A stretch of DNA of 64,000 nucleotides, taken from positions 23,849,458 through 23,913,457 of the forward strand of contig CM054153.1 in assembly GCA_028751875.1 (NCBI GenBank), written 5' to 3'. This document shows, one piece after another, positions 31,955 to 41,809 of this stretch. The translations under genes and the position numbers were made by a program. This DNA comes from Rapana venosa. Taxonomy: Eukaryota; Mollusca; Gastropoda; Neogastropoda; Muricidae. The notes under the pieces were generated by a model. It was not told the origin of the DNA, did not search any database, and was given only the letters and a program-made list of their open reading frames with translations. Every line of letters begins with the position of its first letter. The first letter of the stretch is position 1.

Positions 31955-32362
31955 GTAAAAAGTTTTGGGTTTTGGTTTGGGTTGGTTTTTTGTTTACGGT
32001 CCGTTCGTTCACTACTTGGTGATAAGGAAGGACACACCCGCGCGTTCAAACCAACATCTCTCTCTTTCTCTCTCTCTCTCTCTCTCGCTCTCTCTCTCTC
32101 CTAGCTCTCTCTCTCTTTCTCTCTCTCTCTCTCGCTCTCTCGCTCTCTCTCTCTCTCTTTAATGTATGTTATATTTATAATCATTATCACAACTATCTAC
32201 AGTAGAGGGGGAGAGGAGTATTGTTGTTGGTTTTGGTGGGGGTGGTAGTTTGGTGGTTGTGGCGGTGGGTGGTGATGGTGGTAGTAGTATTGTTGTTGTT
32301 TTATCGATGTTGTTGCTGCTACTGCTGCTGCTGCTGTTTTTATTCCCGTTGAAGATTTTTTT

Positions 32363-32393
<31 letters not shown>

Positions 32394-33077
32394 TAATTGT
32401 TTTTTGTTATGTTTTCACGGTGTTGATTGTTTTGCTGGAGCTTGGTGTTGGGTTGTTTTTTTTCGTCTAGTTTGGTTGCAAGAGTGATGACATTAGTCTC
32501 TTCCAAATTAGACGAAATACGCGCGTAATTTCAAACCAAAGTTGTTGTTTCTGTAGCAACCTCCTCACGTTAGTCGCTAAATTTTGAGTTTTCCATTTTG
32601 TAAAGATCAGCCGAGTTTCCATTGGAGGTTTTATAAGTAAGTCTTGTGTATGTGTGCGTGTGTGTATGTATGTGTGTGTGTGTGTGCATGCGTGCGTGTA
32701 TGTTTGTGTATCTGTCTTGGGTGAAGTATGAGCACGCGCATATGTGTCTGTGGGTGCACGCGTGCGTGCATGCAGAGGCGTTTTTGCGTATCTGAGTGTA
32801 GTGTATTGTGTGTGTGCGTGTATGTATATAAGTGTAGGTATGTGTGTGCATGCGAGTGTGTGTACGTAAGTGTGTGTATGTCTGTGTTCTGTCAGTCTGT
32901 ATGTATGCATGCCTGTTTGCGTGTGCATGTGCATTCGTGTGCGGCTTTGTGCGTGCGTGCATGCATATCTGTCTGTCTCTACGTCTGCATGTATGTATGT
33001 GTGTGTGTGTATGTATGTCTCTTTTTCTTTTGTCTGTCTGCTTAACCTGCCCATGTCAGCTTGTGTTTGTAATGTGT

Positions 33078-33120
<43 letters not shown>

Positions 33121-35559
33121 TATTTTCCTGATTTTTTAATTATTTGAATTGTATGGTTGAATATCGTTCAGGGGCGGGGTTGTTGTTTTTTTAAATTCCA
33201 TGTACGCATATGTTATTGTCTTTTCTTGTTTTGATTTGTATGGTTTATCATTTGATTTGGTTTGATTAGGGGTTTGGTGTTTTTTTTATTGGATGTCTGC
33301 ATATATATTATTATCTTTCTTTTTTTTCTTTAGATAGATGGCTTGATGATGGGGAAAAAAAGCAAATGCACTGCTTATTCAATATAAAGGATAAGGTAAA
33401 GGAGTCCCATAACCTATAAGGTCGTAGGGGAGCGAGGCGTCAGAGACCTCACTTCTCTAGGGGCCAGCATATTGAGGGCGGCGCCCATCTCCTCTCCCTC
33501 GCTGCTTTACCTTCCCTGACCCTAAAGAGGGCAGGTACCCATTTACAACTGGGGGGAACTGTACTGAAGCCAAGGCGCGCAAACGGTCACCCACCCACCC
33601 AACTGGTAACTAACCACGCTCGACGCTGCTTAACTTGGCTGGGGGGGGGGGAAAGCGAGTGCTCCGACCACTGAGCTATCCCGTCCCCTCTGAAAATAAA
33701 AGTTGGACTTAGACTTGGACTTTTGATACCCCTGTCTCACACACACACTCTCTCTCTCTCTGTCCCTCACCCTTACAGGTGGAATTCACCATGGCCCCCC
33801 TGGGCTGGATGGGCGGGTACATGGGCAACACCATCCTGACGGGCACGGTTCGGGTACTGGCCGACACCCGGGACGGCCTGCCGGGTGACCTCATCGGGTT
33901 CATGCTGAAGGTGATGGCGGAGGAAGGGGTGGGGGTGACCTTCGTCCCGCCCCCCGCCTCCCCCTGATGGTGGAGAGGGTGAGGGAGATGAGGGTGAAGG
34001 AAGGGAAGGTGGTGGACCCGGACAACTTGGGTAAGAATGGTGTGGGTTTTTTTTTTTGTTTTTTGTTTTTGGGGGGGTGGGAGTAAGGTGGGGGGGGGGG
34101 GGGTCGGAGGTAAGGGGTGTTTGTGTGTGGGGGGGGGGGGGGGGGGGGGGGGGGGGGTAGGGGTTGTGTGTGTGTGAGGGAAGGGGGGTGGGGGGGAATA
34201 GGGGTTGTGTGTGTGAGTGAGGGACTGGGGGTTGTATATTTTGTTGGAGAGGTTGGGGGGGGGGGGGGGGGGGGGCGGGGCGGAGGTGGGGGGTGTTTGT
34301 GTGTGTGTGGGGGGGGGGGGGGGATAGGGATTGGTTGTGTGTGAGTGAGAGACTGGGGGTTGTATATTATGTTGGAGAGGGTGGGGGGGGGGGGGGGGGG
34401 GCTGTCTGTCTGTCTACCTGTCTGTCTGTCAGTCTTTCCAGAAGGTGGGAATGCTGTTCACACTGTGACAGGCCCCCGGAATCCCCACGTGGAAGAAAAA
34501 TATAGATAGATAGATAGATAGATATAGATAGATAGATAGATAGATGAAAAACATGAAAGAGAAGGCAGGCCGAGTAAAGAAACGAAAATGCACAATTTTT
34601 TTTTTTTTTTAAAGAGACCAAGAGGGGTAAACGCACACCTCAATTTCATCTGTTTCACAGAACTAAGTTGTTTCAGAGACTTGTTTAAGAAAACTTCGTC
34701 TTGGCTTACTACCAATTAATGGATCATCTTTCAAAAGAGCTTTTAAGAAAAGTATTGACTACATGTGTAAAGCTGTGTAATGTATTGGAAGATGAGGATC
34801 ATTTTCTTAAGAGCTGCATTCTTTATACTGATTTAAGACATAAGTATTTGGACTCTAGTAACCAACCATACGTGAGTTTGCTGAAACATGGTTCAGTTTC
34901 TTCCATTCGCAATCTCAGCTTTTATCTTTTCAACGCTTTGATAGTACGGCAGGAATATGTTGAACATTTGGAGAATGGATATCGAATAACTGTTTAATGT
35001 ACACCACTGCTTAAAGTAGGGCCTTCGGATGAGACTATAAACCGAGGCCCCGTGTGCGAACGCATGCAGAACATCTTGCGCACACGTTAAATCCTGTTCC
35101 GCTTTTCGAAAAGAGTAGGCCATTGTGTTCCGGTGGGAACAGATGACAAAATTTACAAAACCGCTTACACACGGGGACTGGATGTAAAAAAAAAAAGCAC
35201 ATTAGTGCTTATTCCATTATCCTCGATATATTAAAAAAAAAAGTCATCTAAGCGCTTTGATTTGTTGCTTTACAAGATTCAGCCCTATATAAATTCCATA
35301 CATTATTATTACTATAATTAGTAGTAGTATTAGTATTATTATGTCTCATTTTTGGATAGTCCAATGTTACATTAGGTTACGTTTTGGCAGTTGCCATAAT
35401 ATACATCTTTTGTTTCGGCTTCGTTTTGATATGCTTGGTTTGAACCACACACACAGACAACAACACAACCACACACACACACACCACACAACTCACAACA
35501 CACACACACAACCACAACACAACTACAACACAACCACACACACACACACACTACACACA

Positions 35560-35628
<69 letters not shown>

Positions 35629-35769
35629 CACACACACACACACAACACACACACACACACACACACACACAACACACACACAACACACACACACAACAAA
35701 CACACACACAACTCACACACAACAACACAACACACACACACACACAACAACCACACAACACACACACAA

Positions 35770-35802
<33 letters not shown>

Positions 35803-36895
35803 CACACACCACAACACACAACACACACACAAACACACACACACACACACAACCTCACACACATACACACACACACCACACACAACACAACACACACACA
35901 CACACACACACCACACACACACACACACATCACACACCCCACCCCCCCACACCACACACACACACAACCACACCACACCCCCCCCCCTTCCCCCACCACC
36001 ACCACACCCCACACACCCTCCCTCGTTCTAGGGGAGGGGGGGCTGGGGGGGCGGGCCCTGCCTTGAAGAACACACACACACACCACCCTTTTTTGTTCAT
36101 CATTGTTCACTGTTCACATCTGCGCCAGGCACCTCCCTGCAGATCCTGGAGCGCATCACGCTCGGCGGGCAGCCCGTGACGCGCTCGCTGGTGCAGATGG
36201 CCGGCCTCCTGGCGCGCTCCGTCTTCGTGCTGTACGGCACCACGGAGACCTTCCTGGTCAGCAGCTTCACCGTCCCCAGGCCCCACGCTTACCAGGACTT
36301 CGACTGCGGCAGGGTGGTCGGCGACGGGCAGGTGAGGATCGTGAACCCCGGGGACGGCGAAGACGGCCCTCCTTTACCGGCCGGGCGGACCGGCATGATC
36401 CAGGTGAAGAGGAAGGTGATGATGAAGGAGTACTACCGCGACCCGGAAGCCACCGCCGAGGCCTTGACCCGCGACGGCTACTTCCGCACGGGCGACGTCG
36501 GGCGTTTGGACGGGCAGGGCCACGTGGTCGTGGAGGGGCGCGGCAGCGACGCCATCATGCGCGGGCCGTACATCTTCTACCCGGGGTGGCTGGAGGAGCG
36601 CATCCGCGCCTGCCCCGGGGTGCAGGACGTGATGGTGGTCGGGGTGCCGGACCCCGCGGCCAACGAGGAGATCTGCGCCTGCGTGAAGCTGGCTTCCGGG
36701 GGTCAGGCGACGGTGCAGGCGGTGCGGGAGTTTGTGGAGAAGGACATGGTGACCTCGGGCGAGGAGGAGCCCTTGTCGCCGCGGCCCCGCCACTACCTGG
36801 CCTTCCAGGACTTCCCCCTGACCAGCACGGGCAAGCCCCACCGCACCGTCGTCAAGAAGCAGGCTGCCGCCAGGCTGTCCGTGTCCGATGACTGA
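31268..36895 (+). CDS. Acyl-CoA synthetase-like adenylate-forming enzyme, three exons
   Basis: Joined exons 31268-31954, 33779-34030 and 36129-36895 would encode about 568 residues, the usual size for this superfamily. By family, the enzyme activates a carboxylic acid with ATP to an acyl-AMP and passes it to CoA. Visible core motifs are a P-loop-like TTSGSTGFSK (residues 193-202), an APLGWMGGY motif where relatives usually have PLFHxxG, YGTTE (about 349-353), YFRTGD, the hinge-type GRGSD and PLTSTGKPHR with the C-terminal lysine. The segment EEICACVKL recalls the ACSF2/medium-chain ligase group, but I do not assign a substrate or symbol. No signal peptide or membrane segment is seen. Exon ends are GT-AG with phases 0 and 1. 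As read, exon 2 has a stop (TGA, 33965-33967) because one base is missing from a C-rich run, while both sides keep family-like sequence. Sequencing error or a recent pseudogene are both possible. GC-rich codons contrast with the AT- and microsatellite-rich surroundings. The start was chosen as the first ATG (AAAAATGA context). Confidence 0.85.
32055..32160. repeat. (CT)n tract in intron 1
   Basis: CT repeats with TTTCT and CGCT interruptions. Confidence 0.95.
32210..32465. repeat. GGT/GTT-rich DNA, poly-T and poly-G in intron 1
   Basis: TTGGTGG-type DNA, GCTGCTGCTG, a T run followed by a G run at about 32357-32392, then TTGTTTT-rich DNA. Confidence 0.85.
32640..33116. repeat. GT/TATG-rich array and (AC)n in intron 1
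   Basis: Imperfect TGTGTATGTG and GTGCATGCG repeats over about 400 bases, closing with (AC)n at 33080-33116. Cys/Val frames are repeat translations. Confidence 0.85.
33117..33390. other. AT-rich intron sequence, nothing recognised
   Basis: T-rich DNA with TTGATTTG repeats. No element is recognised. Confidence 0.4.
33391..33688 (-). mobile_element. Chimeric tRNA/5S SINE (family S), copy 3, in intron 1
   Basis: Minus-strand copy ending (plus view) in GACCACTGAGCTATCCCGTC, the complement of the tRNA-like head. The 5S-like segment lies at about 33581-33638 (complement of AAGTTAAGCAGCGTCGAGCG and GGTGACCGTTTGCGCG). It is antisense to the host gene, so it should not contribute a polyadenylation signal to it. 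Confidence 0.8.
33779..34030 (+). CDS. Synthetase exon 2 with one-base frame break
   Basis: Starts GTGGAATTCACC after the acceptor AG (33777-33778) and ends GACAACTTGG before the donor GTAAGA at 34031. Frame 1 gives VEFTMAPLGWMGGY through GVTFVPPP. After the C-rich stretch at about 33946-33964 a different frame gives LMVERVREMRVKEGKVVDPD, which joins exon 3 correctly (G|GC glycine). One inserted base in the C-rich stretch would restore the frame. The stop at 33965-33967 results from this break. Confidence 0.8.
34050..34410. repeat. G-rich array with a recurring TGTGTGAGTGAG block, intron 2
   Basis: Five or more G runs alternate with GTTGTGTGTGTGAG, GGACTGGGGGTTGTATATT and GTTGGAGAGG. The block GACTGGGGGTTGTATATTTT then GTTGGAGAGG appears near 34224 and 34350, so a unit of about 125-130 bases is duplicated. 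Confidence 0.8.
34500..34546. repeat. (TAGA)n in intron 2
   Basis: TAGA tetranucleotides. Confidence 0.95.
34690..34998 (+). pseudogene. LINE ORF2 C-terminal fragment in intron 2
   Basis: The frame encodes CKLCNVLEDEDHFLKSCI, then TDLRHKYL and SSIRNLSFYLFNALIVRQEY. The Cys-His-rich end has the same layout as CPFCKSAKEDEHHFLFVCPA in the LINE at 6949-8645, so this is the C-terminus of a related element. One frame is open for 98 codons. It lacks the reverse transcriptase. Confidence 0.7.
35023..35335 (+). mobile_element. SINE, headless central domain plus L2-like tail, intron 2
   Basis: Starts exactly at CCTTCGGATGAGACTATAAA, has the central domain and TATTCCATTATCCTCGATAT. It then continues into GCGCTTTGATTTGTTGCTTT, ACAAGATTCAGCCCTATATA and (ATT)n. 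It has no tRNA head. Confidence 0.85.
35440..36005. repeat. (AC)n / ACAACAC array, about 0.55 kb, intron 2
   Basis: CA repeats with regular CAACAC, CTCACAC and CCACAC interruptions, passing into C-rich DNA. The long His/Thr and Val/Cys frames here are repeat translations. Confidence 0.95.
36129..36895 (+). CDS. Synthetase exon 3 (C-terminal half, to stop)
   Basis: After the acceptor AG at 36127-36128 the reading continues TSLQILERITLGGQPVTRSL and VLYGTTE. It then runs through GRTGMIQVKRKVMMKEYYRD, DGYFRTGDVGRLDGQGHVVV, GRGSDAIMRGPYIFYPGWLE and DVMVVGVPDPAANEEICACV to PLTSTGKPHRTVVKK. It ends SVSDD with TGA at 36893-36895. The catalytic C-terminal lysine of the GKPHR motif is present. The last three residues are not a clear peroxisomal SKL-type signal. 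The minus-strand frame at 36374-36841 is a shadow. Confidence 0.88.
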
Positions 36896-37300
36896 TGCCT
36901 TCTGGAGACCTGCTCGAGGAGTTTCTGAGAAGAGAGGGTGTGTAGACTGAAGATTGTACGGCCTTTAGAACAAGGAGTGTGTCGAAACTAGCGTTTGTTT
37001 GTTCCTGGGGGTATAGCTGTGCAAAATAATATGCACCTTGAAGATGCCTTTATTCAAGTCAAGTCCAAATTTTGTTTCCAGATGGTACGTTGAATAAGCA
37101 ATGCATTTGCTTCTTCTTTTCATCAAGCCATCTATCTAAGAACAAATTTCTTATACTGAAAGACTACATTCTTGCATCCTTTACCATTTCAGTTAAACCA
37201 GCAAAAAAGAGGAAAATCGATTAATGTCAGTATTTGGTGGGTTATGGAATACTTTGAGAATACTTTGTGGATGCATCCTGTTACAAAGAAAAATAGGCCT
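36896..37300 (+). other. 3' flank of the synthetase, probable 3' UTR
   Basis: Lower-GC sequence without microsatellites. I see no canonical AATAAA within about 1.3 kb of the stop, so the 3' end cannot be placed. TCAAGTCAAGTCCAAATTTT then GTTTCCAGATGGTACGTTGA at about 37055-37105 is the short dispersed repeat also seen at 17483, 17621 and 22800. Confidence 0.35.
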
Positions 37301-37304
37301 ATAT

Positions 37305-37395
37305 GACCTGCTCTGAAGTTGGAACGTGTTGGCTGAGGCCAGTGGGCAGACCTCCTTGTAGAGTTACAAGCACAAGAGAAGACCAGGTACCATGC
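37305..37395 (+). repeat. Short dispersed repeat, copy 1
   Basis: CAGTGGGCAGACCTCCTTGT then AGAGTTACAAGCACAAGAGA matches 44765-44810 (CAACAGGCAGACCTCCTGTA, GAGTCACAAGCACAGGAGAG). No identity is known to me. Confidence 0.6.
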
Positions 37396-37439
37396 AATCC
37401 CACGCGGTAAGGGAACACAGGGAAGGAAGAAGATGCTTT

Positions 37440-37503
37440 AATAATACTAAATGGAATTTGTACAGCGCTATATTTTGCAAAGACAAATCAGAGCGCTTAA
37501 TAA
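37440..37503 (-). mobile_element. L2-like tail fragment, diverged
   Basis: Plus view AATAATACTAAATGGAATTT then GTACAGCGCTATATTTTGCA and AAGACAAATCAGAGCGCTT. This is the complement of the tail seen at 2592-2664, with more changes. Confidence 0.6.
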
Positions 37504-38225
37504 TGGATTAGCGTTTAATGACCAATATTTTGTTGGGAGTAAAACTGTTTCTAGGAGTTGACATTATCTGTTTATACCCAAGTTGAAGAGCGATGATTAT
37601 TATTATTGTTGAGATTATATAGTTGTATATTCCTGGAATCGTAATTATTTTTTTATAATGTTTCTGACCACAACTAAGTCACTGCCAAAGACTGTTGATT
37701 AATGATTGTGAAAATGGCACCTGAATGGTTGAGACCATAATGATTCATTTAGGCGCATAAGATTGTCTATATACCGGACTGAGATTATCTATATGTGCAT
37801 GTTGAGCAAGTGATTATCAAAGACCATGGATGTTACTGGTGAAACTGTGTGTTCATGATTTTGAGATTTATAGGTCTAGTGCCACTGTCAGTGATAATAA
37901 TTGTAAGAATGATGATGATGATGACGATTCATATAGTGCTAAATCTTTTTAAATCAAAATCGGTAGCTCTCATTGCTCAACCGCATGCAGCCTTTAGAAT
38001 ACTGTTTAAAAGCTAAAGTGGAACATAAGTTAGGAAAACGAAAGGCTTGGCATATGCTGAAAATAGACAACTTTTTTAGCCCGTGTTTTGAAAGAGATAA
38101 ATAATTATACACTTTTAACCAAAGAGATCAAGGGAGATAATTTCAAACAGACCGAAAAAAGTCATTGTGACCGAGATATATATATATTGTTTGGGTTTTT
38201 TTGTTTGTTGTAAATCTTCTCATGG
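37504..38225. other. No gene seen; one weak tail relic
   Basis: AT-rich unique-looking sequence. TTCATATAGTGCTAAATCTT near 37927-37948, after GATGATGATG, may be another old L2-like tail. Confidence 0.4.
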
Positions 38226-38227
38226 TA

Positions 38228-38310
38228 CCGTGTTGGCTATGAGGGTAGAACGTTTGGTGCTTGATTCAAGGCAGGTCGCAGGTTCAATTCCCACTTCACC
38301 TTGACATGTT
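38228..38310 (+). mobile_element. tRNA-like SINE head
   Basis: CGTGTTGGCTATGAGGGTAG is box A-like, and GCAGGTTCAATTCCC at about 38279-38293 is box B-like. This head differs from families A, C and D and is not followed by a recognisable body. Confidence 0.45.
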
Positions 38311-38328
38311 CTGTAGTCTGGTCAACAG

Positions 38329-38400
38329 CTGGGGCACCCCTGAAGATTTTGAAACCAGCTTTCTCCACACCTCGCGGTTCTCAGCGTTCCCTAGTATGTC
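38329..38400 (-). mobile_element. LINE 3' coding fragment, antisense
   Basis: Plus view GGGGCACCCCTGAAGATTTT, GAAACCAGCTTTCTCCACAC and CTCGCGGTTCTCAGCGTTCC is the complement of 52285-52362 of the RTE-like LINE fragment with a few changes. Confidence 0.6.
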
Positions 38401-38550
38401 GTTCCACTTAAGGCCTATATTTATGAAAGTGATATTTCCGGCTATCGTGTTGCTAAATTTGTAGAGACTTTTTCTTCAGAGCCCTTTGATGTGCAAAACT
38501 CAAATCGTCAGCCAATCTTTTGGATGGAACTGGAAACCAGGGTCTGTTAA

Positions 38551-39060
38551 GGGGCAGGGTAGTAGCCTAGTGGTTAGAGCATTGAGCTCGTGATTTGACG
38601 GCCCGGGTTCGAGCTACCACCATTTAAGGGGATTTTTTTTCTCCCTGGGGTTAACATCAGTCTTCTTCTTCTTCTTCCATTTTTGTCATGTTTCTTTTCC
38701 CAAGGGAGGTTTGACATTGATGAGCCTTCTCCATCTCCTGGAGTAAACATCAGTACTGACCCCATATCCCCCCCCAAAAAAAGTCCTTCGGATGAGATTC
38801 TAAACCAAAATTTCATGTCCGAACGGTGTGCAGAATGTCTTGCGCACTCTTTCAAAACCTGTTTCGCCTTTGGAAAAAGTATGCTATTATGCGCCAGTAT
38901 TAATGGATGACAATCTCTTTCAAAAAACGTGTGCACATTGGTGTTGTATTTAGACGTCATCCCCAATTGAAGCTAGAATGTGGCTGCCTTAATGGTGAGG
39001 AAAACAGTTGCATTCGCAAAATCTCACCATTGGTGAATCTCAGAGCTCTAGCTGAGGAAC
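38551..39060 (+). mobile_element. SINE family A copy with tail B and nested LINE end
   Basis: Head GGTAGTAGCCTAGTGGTTAG (box A-like) and CCCGGGTTCGAGCT (box B-like) at about 38558-38617, then GGGGTTAACATCAG. A 76-base insert interrupts it, and then the central domain follows (CCTTCGGATGAGATTCTAAA). Tail B follows (CATCCCCAATTGAAGCTAGA, CTCACCATTGGTGAATCTCA, GAGCTCTAGCTGAGGAAC). The head, body and tail order is therefore complete. Confidence 0.85.
38662..38737 (-). mobile_element. 5'-truncated LINE end nested in SINE, 17-bp target duplication
   Basis: CTGGGGTTAACATCAGT (38645-38661) and CTGGAGTAAACATCAGT (38738-38754) flank the insert and match at 15 of 17 positions. The insert is the complement of 39896-39972, the 3' end of the LINE at 39745-39975, including its (GAA)n-type terminus. 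It is thus a severely 5'-truncated copy of that LINE. Confidence 0.8.
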
Positions 39061-39236
39061 ACGAAAGGGGGGGGGAGGGGGCAGGGGGGGACCATACAAA
39101 CAACAAAACAAAACAAAAAGAAGATACTGTAGAAGAATGCATGTACAGATAATATCGCACACCAATTAAAATAGCATACACTCTTTTTCTCTCTTTTTTT
39201 TCTGTTTGTTTGCGGGGTGGGGGGTTGTTTTTTTGT

Positions 39237-39345
39237 TCTTCGGCTAGAGTTCCTAGGTCCTTTTTTTGTGTGCAACGGTTTTTGCCCACCATGAAGGTAG
39301 CCACAATCAGATTTCGGGGGGTATCGCATGCCACTAGGCATGAAT
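39237..39345 (-). mobile_element. SINE tail B fragment
   Basis: Plus view TCTTCGGCTAGAGTTCCTAG then CACCATGAAGGTAGCCACAA, TCAGATTTCGGGG and CATGCCACTAGGC. Only tail B is recognisable. Confidence 0.65.
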
Positions 39346-39744
39346 GCCTTTCTTGTGTTGTAGTCCTGTGTTCATTTTTTTAAAAAAATTTTTATCTGTT
39401 TAGTTTGTGTGTCATTCTATTTGAATTTCCTTTATTTATTTAAGATGATGATTCAGCTCAGGGTAAAGCCTTTTTATTTTTGCATCACCTCCCCCCCCCC
39501 CCCCACCACCACTACCTTCCACACCACACCACTCTCCCAGTCACATTGTTATTTGTTTGTTGTGTATTGGTTCAATTAAACAGAATTTTATTGAAGAACA
39601 AGAACGCAAATACACACAAGCATAACCTTGACAGGACAACAGGTAAACTTGTAATAGTCCTGTCATTATTGACGTGTGTACACGTACATTCTGACGGATG
39701 ACTTCACATTATTAACAGCGGATGACTTGTTCATCATAGGCTCG

Positions 39745-39975
39745 TTCAACGGAAAGCAGACCATCACATCATAAAAAGAGCAATGAACTTCATAGTGGAT
39801 GGAAAGAGACCAAAGGGAAGACCTAGCAAAACCTGGGCTGCCTGTATTGCAGATGATCTTAGAGAAAGGGGCATAATTAAGGAGGAAGCTCAAAACAGAG
39901 ATGGAGAAGACTCATCAATGTCAAACCTCCCCTGGGAGAAACATGACAAAAAAGGAAGAAGAAGAAGACTTCACA
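39745..39975 (+). pseudogene. LINE ORF2 C-terminal fragment with (GAA)n end
   Basis: Encodes HHIIKRAMNFIVDGKRPKGR, PSKTWAACIADDLRERGI and EEAQNRDG, a basic GRPxKTWxxC-x-DL-x-GI end typical of C-termini of several LINE ORF2 proteins (family knowledge). It terminates in GGAAGAAGAAGAAGAC. The same terminus is nested, inverted, at 38662-38737. Confidence 0.7.
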
Positions 39976-40226
39976 ATATTAAAAATAGATAACTAATTCA
40001 TATACTATCATTAACAGTCGCGTATGCTTGTTAAGTAATTTGATAAATTTAGGCAGCAAGAATGATCATTGCAATCAAACCAGCAAGCTTACACATATTT
40101 TGTGACGGATGACTTCACAGTATTAAAATCAGATGGCTAATTCATAAATCATTAATAGTCGTGTCTGCTTTGTTAAGTAATTTGATAAATTTAGGCAGCA
40201 AGAATGAACACTGCAATTGAACTAGT
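39968..40226 (+). repeat. Direct duplication, about 120 bp x 2
   Basis: CTTCACAATATTAAAAATAG...TTAAGTAATTTGATAAATTT then AGGCAGCAAGAATGATCATT (39968-40070) recurs at about 40111-40226. A GACGGATGACTTCACA block also occurs at 39693 and 40103. Confidence 0.8.
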
Positions 40227-40257
40227 AACTTGCCAAGAAGTCAGCTGTTTGATTTGA

Positions 40258-40488
40258 TTGTTTGTTTGTTGTTTTGTGGTTGTTGTTTGGGTTGTCTTGG
40301 TTTGTTGTTCTGGTTGTTGTAGTTGTAGTTCCAAAATAGTAGTCGTTGTCAAAAAGATGAGTACATACTTTTTTTTGTTGGTGGTGACTTTGGTAATTTT
40401 TTTCTGGATTGAAACTGTAACATGTATTGGCACAAAGGTGCGCACACACACACACACAAACACAAACACACACACCCACCAGCATGTG

Positions 40489-40543
<55 letters not shown>

Positions 40544-40545
40544 CC
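40258..40545. repeat. GTT-rich DNA, (AC)n and (GA)n
   Basis: TTGTTGTTTTG-type DNA to 40345, AC repeats at 40440-40490 and (GA)n at 40494-40541. Confidence 0.85.
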
Positions 40546-41020
40546 TTCATAGCAATTTACCTCTAGATTTTAAAGAAATCACTTTTAGTAACACACTTTT
40601 TACCTCCCACTCCCCCCCACCCCCACCCCCCCAAAAAAAATCATTTTAAAATAACAGACAAAAACCTTTATTGTTGTTTTTAATTTTTAACCAAAACATG
40701 AAATTTATTTTTGAATATTTCTAATACATAAAGTGATCCAAATAAAATTGCCAGAAAATATTTGTGTAGTTGGAAGGAGCATTCTTGTAAATTTTCTGGG
40801 GCACAATTGTTTTCTGATAAATGGAAGAGAGGGCCATGTAATAAGATTAATGGAACATTCATTGTTTTAACCCCCAAAAAAATTTTTTTTAAGGATAAAG
40901 AGATAGATAGAATGGTATAATAGAAAGGTTGGATAGAAATTGATAGAATGAATAAAATGTTCGGTGATTTAGAAAAATGACACAGAAATTAACAGACTTA
41001 ACGAAATGTTATTTGAATTA
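40546..41020. other. No gene seen; AT-rich
   Basis: Unique-looking AT-rich DNA with C and A runs near 40606-40640. ACAGAAATTAACAGACTTAA near 40982 recurs as ACAGAAATTAATAGAATTAA near 41342. Confidence 0.4.
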
Positions 41021-41021
41021 T

Positions 41022-41322
41022 AATAATAATAATAATGTATGGAATTTATATAGCGCTGAATCTTGTAAAGCAACAAATCAAAGCGCTCAGATGACATTTT
41101 TTTCTTCTTTTTTTCTATCGAAGATAATGGAATAAGCACTCATGTGCTTTTTTACACCCAGTCTCCGTGTGTATGCAGTTTTGTAAATTTTGTCATCTGT
41201 TCTCAACGGCACACAATGGCCTACTCTTTCGAACAGCAGAACAGGATTTAAACGTGTGCGCAAGATGTTCTGCATGCGTTCACACACGGGGCCTCGGTTT
41301 ATAGGCTCATCCGAAGGACTTA
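41022..41322 (-). mobile_element. SINE, headless central domain plus L2-like tail
   Basis: Plus view (AAT)n, ATGGAATTTATATAGCGCTG, AATCTTGTAAAGCAACAAAT, then the central domain ending GCTCATCCGAAGGACTT. It has the same structure and 5' boundary as 35023-35335, inverted. Confidence 0.85.
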
Positions 41323-41777
41323 GAATTAGAGAATAAAAGATACAGAAATTAATAGAATTAATGAAATGTTTGTTGGTTTCGGAAAAAAATTAGACAAAAA
41401 TTAATACATTTAATAAAATGTTCTTTGATGTAGAAAAAGGATACAGAAATTGATTCTTTTCAACATTTTGCTGAAAGAACCATTTTTTTAAGCAATGGTT
41501 GAATTAAAATACCAAAACACACTACTTATGGCTGAATTGCCATCGTCTGCAAGGAAATACTTAGAACTGACCACAAATTTTGTCCTCCCCTCTTCCCCCC
41601 CCTTTCCCCCCCAAATATTGACTATACATTTGAGGCTGATATCAAACATACAATACTATGATATTGTTTGGGTGTTGCATTTGCTGTGAAATGTTGCACT
41701 GCTGAATGTTATTTTTGTTGGGGGGTTTTGTTTTGGGGTGGGTTTTTTGGCATATCTGTTGACCAAATAAGGAACTA

Positions 41778-41809
<32 letters not shown>

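Larger units (their letters stand above)
31955..33778 (+). other. Intron 1 (phase 0)
   Basis: GTAAAA donor and CCCTTACAG acceptor, 1824 bases. The intron holds a (CT)n tract, G and T runs, a GT-rich stretch and a family S SINE on the opposite strand. Confidence 0.8.
34031..36128 (+). other. Intron 2 (phase 1)
   Basis: GTAAGA donor and TGCGCCAG acceptor, 2098 bases. It contains G-rich arrays, (TAGA)n, a LINE 3' fragment, a SINE and a 0.6-kb AC array. Confidence 0.8.

Noticed and set aside
35341..36110. 241-codon His/Thr frame and 195-codon Cys/Val frame
   Set aside because: Both are (AC)n translations and lie within intron 2 of the synthetase gene.
36103..36891. 262-codon Arg/Gly/Pro-rich plus frame
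   Set aside because: It is the wrong frame over exon 3; the correct frame contains all the enzyme motifs and fits the splice phase.
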